From NCBI GenBank assembly GCA_022829145.1, contig CM040763.1, positions 12,633,141 to 12,697,140 of the forward strand: a DNA stretch of 64,000 nt, in the 5' to 3' direction. Position numbers and translations under genes: made by a program. The notes under the pieces were generated by a model. The model was given only the letters and a program-made list of their open reading frames with translations. It ran no database searches and was not told where the DNA came from. This DNA is from Albula goreensis (taxonomy: Eukaryota > Chordata > Actinopteri > Albuliformes > Albulidae). Below, piece after piece: positions 57,705-64,000 of the stretch; position 1 is the stretch's first letter; every line of letters starts with the position of its first letter.

Positions 57705-58830
57705 TTAACAGGGGTTGCCTGGCTTGTGCAGGTCTTCCCAGACCCGGAGTAGCTGGGCAGGGCCATTTAAGATGGTGGTTATGGAAGTGACAAAGTGGCA
57801 TTTATTATAAGGGACTGGCACATAGATCCTGAAGTGTGCATAGCTTGGTGGGTACGTGGGCTGCAAATTAAGGTGCTTGATGCATAGCCCTATGTGGACA
57901 TCCTCCAAGTACAAGGGCATAATATGTTTGGAAACATCCACAATCTTTTTGGCCAGGTCAGTTGAGAAGACATAGCCTAAACCCAGACAGTAAGGGGGAT
58001 ACCTTGCATCAGGGTACACGTCCTCGGGGAGATACCACTTTGAGTTTTTGTTTCGTAGTACAGGGCTATTTACAGTCACTACTCCAGTGATGTAGTTCTG
58101 CTTTGGCGTGACCGGGTCCAGAAGCATCTTCATCAGGTTTTGCACGTTAAGGAACATGTCCGAGTCTATCTTCATGATGTATGCTGCATTGCGACAATGA
58201 GAGGCCACCCACTCCATCATCATCATGGTTTTGATGGTGAGATTGCGGTAGCTATCCAGGAAGTCGCTCTGCAGCAGGTCGTGGTGCTCCTCCCTCTCTG
58301 CTCTCACGCTCTCCTGCAGCTGCTCTGAGCCCCCACCGCTGGACAGCCCCAGCAGGAAGACCAGTTTGACTGCCTTTCCCTGCACCAGGCTCTCGTTACC
58401 CCAAGTTCTACGTATGGCATCTCGGGCAGCACGGTCTTTAGGAGCGACTGGTACCATCAGCACCAGGAAGGGCTGTTGATCACTGCACACATTCTCCTCA
58501 TCCAGAACGAAGGTATAATCACGTGGATAGGCGACATGGTAGGGGCTAGGGGGTTTCCACTGTAACTGAGCTTTGATTTTAGTGGTAGTAGTGGTACTAC
58601 TCGTGCTAGTGGTACTCATGGTTGTCATGGGAGTCATGGTGCTAGTGGAGGGAATGGTGGTGGGGGGTGGACTGGAATCGACCTTCCCCCACCACATCTG
58701 GGTCCATTTTTGAAAGTACAGGTTTTGATCAGTGACATACAGAAGGATTAGCATTCCTGTGGTGAAGAGCATAAGGGACAAGCTGCAGCAGTTTCGCCAG
58801 CACAGTCTCCTTCCCTTCAGAACCCTCTGG
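57705..58830 (-). CDS. Beta-1,3-galactosyltransferase-like glycosyltransferase (GT31), main coding exon
   Basis: Golgi type II enzyme expected to transfer a UDP-sugar (galactose or GlcNAc) in beta-1,3 linkage. Numbering from the first codon of the open frame (58844): transmembrane anchor about 21-38 (LMLFTTGMLILLYV), a Thr/Ser-rich mucin-like stem 57-89, then the GT31 domain. Motifs: RRTWGNES (145-152), FLLGLS (163-168), DLLQSDFLDSYRNLTIKTM (189-207), the metal-binding DxD motif in KIDSDMFLNV (227-229), GLGYVFS (288-294) and EDVHIG (314-319). It is closest by eye to the B3GALT1/2 group expanded in fish. The frame has no ATG before codon 25 (58770-58772), and CTCATTTCAG at 58840-58831 is a splice acceptor. 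The start codon is therefore probably in an unseen upstream exon; starting at Met25 would lose the cytoplasmic tail. The donor-sugar specificity cannot be read from the sequence. Confidence 0.9.
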
Positions 58831-58844
58831 CTGAAATGAGACAA

Positions 58845-61160
58845 CAGCAGTCTTATTAGACTTCTACTGAACTACGGACTACCCTGAGCAGTTTTTCAGC
58901 ATGCCATCTCACTCCACTGTGTATATCTGCAAACTTTATGGGTAAAGTGCTCATGCACTGCAAATTCAGCAGGCTGGGCAGAGAATTTAGTTTGTATGGA
59001 AGAGGATGTACACTTGTGCAAAATGTCATTCATGTTTTCATGAATTTTGTCGAGGTTATGCATTGCTGCCATTTCAAAATGAACACATTTGGCATAAAAA
59101 TTGCTTGTCTCCTTCAGATACACAATGTCAGCCCCTGCTTCCTTTTCAGCAAATTTTGTTGGCATGTTTTTCAGAGAACACATCATGTTTATAAAATGCT
59201 GGCAGATTTTATGAGCCCAGTTGACCAGAGTATACAATAAGATATGGACAGCATGGCAGCTAAAACATTTCTACACCCCAGCATTGCTGTGGCCTGTTTA
59301 ATATCAAACCATGGTAGATAGCCCCACTCCACCACACTTAAGAGCATTTTAACAGAAGCAACCAGAGGCTCAGGGGGTTGGGCTGGGAAAAGGACTGGAG
59401 TTATTTTATATCTGTTTAGTCATGTTATTTGCTGTATGTTTCGTGGAGGTCAAAGGCAAGATTACACAAATTACATCAACCTTTACTTATGTTGCCAAAT
59501 GCTTCCATTGGTATTCAGCACAGTGACTAATTATATTGAACTATTTATCCAGACATCATTTCACACTGAGCAAAGTTCTTTTATGATCCTTTGTTGAAAG
59601 CACCAATTGAGAATTAAAAAACGGACTGTATTGATTCAAAGGTACAAAGGTGGCTTGGCTTTGTCCTTTCTCCACACCAGAGCAGTTCTTTCATAACACA
59701 TAAGCAGAAACCAAACAGTTTGTGTGTGTCTTTGGATGCCAATCAAATTTAAACCATGAGCATTTTCAATGATGCATGTTATCAACCAAAATATGAAATC
59801 ATATGGAAGAATCATTTTACTCTGAATATTGATGAAACAGATTTTTAAATTTTAAATACTCATGAATACTAATTTTTTAGTGATCTCCAGGGATTTTGCT
59901 GGGATGTAAAATGATAAATAGAGTTAAATAAAGCAAGTACTTTAGCCATTCTATACACATTACACATATGGTAGTCTTTTATATGAAGATACATTTTAAT
60001 GTGCATTCAATGCAACGTAAACATATGGTAGTATTTTATATAAATGTACATTTACTCTTGTTGCGTAAAGTGACACGTGTAAAGTGCTTCAGTACATTCA
60101 TTGTTCTCTCTGGCTCACAGCTGACCATTGAATTACTGTTGATAAGCTCAAGCTCTCAATGGGAACTTCTGCATTTCATTTTGAGAGATCGTGTCTACTA
60201 AATTTCATTCTGATATTATTTCTGCTTTCTGAGAAAAAAATCATGTTGATGTAGAATTATAGTTATGTGGAATTATTTATATTTTCAAGAATAATGTCAA
60301 AAATGTGCATTTTAGTTCTTTATTTGGCTTTTAAATAGGAGGACCAAAGTCTGACAGAATGCATGTGTACACCATGTTAGATTAAAATTGAAACAGCATC
60401 TAATATTATGCTTGCTGTTTTTTCACAAATAAGATAAATGGTTTATGTAATTTCATTACAAATTATTTAATTTGTATTTCAAGACATGGAAACATATGAA
60501 AAGGCTAAAGCCTTGTTAGATGATAGCAAAAATGTCCAACATGGGTAGATAAATAATCATAACCAGTTTTGGACCTTTACCATGTATTAAATATCTTGTA
60601 TTAAGGTTCAAAGATTGAAATAAACTGAATTATTTGGAAAAAAATATATACATTAACCCCACAATTATGGCCAAACAATGTGTGTGGAGTAATTATTTGT
60701 ACCCTTACAAACCTGCCAAGGAGTGATGGGCCAGGCTGACTCTCTGCTTTGATAATGACTTCACTCATCTTGAGGTTCACATGTAAGGGACAAGAGAGAA
60801 GATACAGTATTGAATTTCAAAAGCAGTGTGTTTTTACAGGCACTGATTTGAGCTTAATTCTGGGAAAATCATATAATACAGCTTGATTTGTAATTATACA
60901 AATGGAGCAACATAAAAAACTTGTTGAATTGTTGTTTTATTGTATCTTTTAAAAAACTAGTCTGACATTACTAATTTACTTTTCACTATTCTATTTGGAC
61001 ACATGATTGTGTTGGCAAAAGTATTACTTCTTGTTGAGTTAAAAATTAGCTTATATGTAAAGCATAAGTGACACAGATATTTTGCACACAGTGCCTGACT
61101 AAGTACATATGCACACAAATATAGGAAAGCACTCTTCAAGCTTAAAAAAACATATTATAG
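58845..61160. other. Non-coding region upstream of the B3GALT-like gene
   Basis: It should contain the 5' exon(s) of the galactosyltransferase gene, but I could not identify them. A frame of 113 codons at 58896-59237 (minus) shows no family similarity. A small tandem duplication is listed separately. Confidence 0.45.
59963..60053. repeat. Two-copy tandem duplication, period about 57 bp
   Basis: ACATATGGTAGTCTTTTATA and ACATATGGTAGTATTTTATA, each followed by a similar A/T-rich tail with ACATTT, begin at 59963 and 60020. Confidence 0.7.
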
Positions 61161-61162
61161 TA

Positions 61163-61444
61163 CAGACGGTCTCCGACTTACGATGGGGTTAAGTTCCAAT
61201 AAACCCATCGCAAGTGGAAAATATTTAATACACCTAACCTACTGAATATAATAGCCTAGCCTACCTTAAACGTGCTTAGAACACTTACATTAGCCTACAG
61301 TTGGGCAAAATCATTAACACAAAGCCTATTTTATAATAAAGTGTTGAATATCTCATGTCAGTTATTGAATACTGTACTGAAAGTGACGCTATTGCACCAC
61401 CGTGAAGTCGAAAATTTGTAAGTCAGACCATCGGGGCCCATCTG
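61163..61444. mobile_element. 282-bp TIR element resembling pogo/Tigger-class transposons
   Basis: The left end CAGACGGTCTCCGACTTACG is inverted against the right end, whose complement begins CAGATGGGCCCCGATGG and continues with GACTTAC. TA precedes the left end and a diverged CA follows the right, consistent with a TA target site. The interior (for example GCCTAGCCTACCTTAAACG and ACAGTTGGGCAAAATCATTA) looks, from memory, like a non-autonomous Tigger-type element familiar from other vertebrate genomes. No coding capacity. Confidence 0.55.
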
Positions 61445-61445
61445 C

Positions 61446-64000
61446 AATCCATTATTATAAAAAAAGCTTGAAGGAAGTCATCGTATTTGGAGACCATCTA
61501 GAAATGTTCATCAACATGTAGTTGCAATTAAGAAATTTAAAATGACTTTGAGCAAATTAGCGTCATGTGAGTACAGGCAAATGTAACAAGAAATTATAAC
61601 AATGAGTTGCACCAGGTTTTTCCAGAGAACAACATAGGCGCAGCCAGACAATTCTGAGGCCCAGTATAATAAAATTGATTAATATAATGTAGCATAATAT
61701 AGCATAATAAAAATGACCACTCCAATATAAATGATGACAGACCATACTATGTATCATTAACTGATGGATACAGTCCTTTCGCTACAGATGCATATTTTCC
61801 GTTGTTTCAGCTTACCATTTTTCACAGGGAATAAAGTCTGTTTGGCAGCACAGAGTGGTTGGACTTGTATGCATAGGAAGTGTAACAAGTAATTCCGACT
61901 TCTCCCTCACACACACTGCCAATGACTAAGTGGAGATATGAGGTGCACAGGTAGGTTATTTGACTTCCTGGGTGCCCACGTATTACCTTTGGGCAGGGTT
62001 GATATCTCGTTTACGTTACCTATTTACATGTGGTTCTTAACACGTCACAATTTGTGGGAAATATTTAATCTTCCAGTGTTCAGTCCATAACTATATTTGC
62101 TCACATGCTATACATGCTATAATCCTTAACATTAATTATAAATGGAACCATTTGATGATTAGTCTTGCCGCAGGTTCTCTCTGGGTGTGGTAGCCTTATT
62201 AAAAAACGAGTTTGTGAAAGTGTTCGCCCATGATTAAAATACTTAAAAGGCTCAATTTTGATTCTTTATGGACTCAGTAAGTGATTGGTGCCTGGGTTCG
62301 ACTCAGAGTGTGAGAATCCATCCAGAACACCAAGCAGCAGGGGTGACCAAGTTTCTTACAGTAATCGTTTATGTAGAAACTTTTTCATTGAGAGTGGTGA
62401 TAAGGAACTTAACCCAGTGGGTGAGTACAGATAAGGCACAGGTAGAGAGAGCAATCACGTTTCTTATCTGCCTAAAAGCTATTTGCGTCTCTTAGGGCAA
62501 GCTTTAATACAGTCATTTAGACAACAGAACTTTTGGAATATCACAGGAGACCTCTCCTGCACTCTTTTTGGGGACAGCATCATGGTTGAACATATAAATG
62601 GTTTATGTAATTGAACAGATATGTTTATATCCTACAGTAGCTGGAAAACATACAAGTAACTAAATTATCTTCCATTTGGTCGTTTTGGTCATATTAACAT
62701 ACCAGTGAGAATGTGGGTAGCAAATTACTTCTGAACAGTTACATTACCGATATTGCTATTCAATGTCACATCTAATTCACAAGGTACTTGGGATGAAAAA
62801 TCAGAGATATAGGATCATTCATAATGCATTTCTTATATGCACTTTTTATTTTGAATATTCAAAATAAAATTTATTTCACACCATAAAATATCACACTTGA
62901 AATGAATTAATTTGCAGTTTTGCATTGCTCACGACTGACCGTGCCATTTCATAATGTAGGTAAATGTACCTGTACATTTTACTGTACATTTTTTGTATGA
63001 TAAATGGAATGAATCCCTTGTCCATGCCAGGAAGTCCAGCAGGTGTCAAAAGTCTGAGCACAGTGTGACAGATGTATCACCTGGTGAGATGCAAATGAGA
63101 ATGATCCATCCACTATCTGCTACAGCAGGGTACAGTGTATGTTGTATCAGATATAAAATAGCTATTAGAAAATACCCCCCCCAACTAAGGATTCCTAGCA
63201 AAACCTGAGCCTGAGATACAAACAGCTTTGACAAACAAGCAGTGTGTATGGAGGTGATATCATCTTGGAATGCAGGAACACCTTGAAGCCACAGTGTTTA
63301 CACTTGGCCATCTGAAATGGCCCCATATTTCCTGGTTGTGAGGCTACACAGAAGACCAATACTTAGACCCATTGACTCCCCATAGTTGCCCATGCCATAT
63401 CATATCCAATGGTTATCATTAGCTTGTTTAGCAGTTGTGAACAGCCTGTGTGTGTTGAAGGCTAGTTTTGGATTTCTACACCTGCCCAAATGTAGACAAA
63501 AGAGCAAAAGACAATTCATCAAACCCTATTACTTTCTGTAACTGGTCAGATGTTCAGGTTTTCTTTTCATTGAGCTGTAAGTCCAGATTCAGTCCTATAA
63601 GCTAAACTGTTACAAAACTCCTTCTCAAAAATAATGCTGACAGATCTGTGAAATCCTCTTATTGCCTGCTGGAATTGTTATGTAAAATAAGACATGGAAG
63701 AAATCAAATCTGTGAATGATTGATGCCAATCCATGTCTGTACTTTAAGCTGCCTCTTCAATGGCACCATATTTTACTGCATATTGCATGTATGATGCTTC
63801 ACAAGAAGAAAGTAAGTAAGGAGAGCATTAAACAGAATGAATTGGGGTAGGCACTAGCATTGATTCCATTGCCCATGTTATGCAATGTACTGAAGGCTAA
63901 CTTACAATAGCACCCCTTGGGGAAGACAATGATCCATCACAGACGCCATGGAGAAAGTAACTGTAGGGCCGCTGAATCTGTCTAAACCTCTCAATAAAGG
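61446..64000. other. Non-coding region at the right edge
   Basis: No gene, RNA gene or repeat with clear ends is seen. If fam13a has a RhoGAP-encoding 5' part, it is not within this stretch. Confidence 0.55.

Noticed and set aside
58896..59237. 113-codon minus-strand frame just upstream of the B3GALT-like gene
   Set aside because: No similarity recognised; both strands are open there, which suggests chance; it is not joined to the galactosyltransferase frame.

Overview
The window is vertebrate genomic DNA, most likely from a ray-finned fish (probably a teleost). It has long AT-rich introns with GT-AG borders, many (CA)n/(GT)n microsatellites, the 3' end of an L2-type LINE with the usual fish tail, and DNA-transposon relics. 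The gene order ppm1k - herc - fam13a matches human 4q22 (PPM1K, HERC6/5/3, FAM13A). Exons below were assembled by eye from splice sites, reading phase and remembered protein families; no database search was run.

Layout. (1) 413-6.8 kb, minus strand: ppm1k, the mitochondrial PP2C phosphatase of branched-chain amino acid catabolism. Four coding exons are present and the 3' exons lie beyond the left edge. (2) 6.7-7.77 kb: a short divergent promoter region, with CRE/CCAAT motifs on the ppm1k side and IRF/ISRE-like GAAA motifs just before the HERC start. (3) 7.77-17.73 kb, plus strand: a complete small-HERC E3 ligase (HERC5/HERC6-like) of 24 coding exons, with an RCC1-like domain followed by a HECT domain. 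The phase breaks by exactly one base at the exon 9/10 junction. (4) 17.7-26.9 kb: intergenic, nothing coding seen. (5) 26.9-38.8 kb, minus strand: the C-terminal half of fam13a (11 confident exons, 493 residues), with a possible further exon at 41.5 kb. No RhoGAP exons were recognised. (6) 41.6-57.7 kb: mostly non-coding, holding a CpG-enriched island (49.25-49.88 kb), a near-perfect hairpin (50.04 kb), an L2 LINE 3' end (51.3-51.8 kb) and a 1.49-kb hAT-type element with an 8-bp target duplication (55.0-56.5 kb). (7) 57.7-58.8 kb, minus strand: a beta-1,3-galactosyltransferase-like (GT31) gene with a single main coding exon. (8) 58.8-64 kb: non-coding apart from a 282-bp TIR element resembling pogo/Tigger-class transposons.

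The neighbours do not form a shared pathway. ppm1k acts in mitochondria, HERC5/6 proteins are usually interferon-linked ubiquitin/ISG15 ligases, FAM13A is a signalling scaffold, and B3GALT is a Golgi enzyme. I found no clearly new biological system. The points most worth a second look are the one-base break in the HERC gene, the ISRE-like cluster in its promoter, the unassigned CpG island, the hAT insertion and the Tigger-like element.
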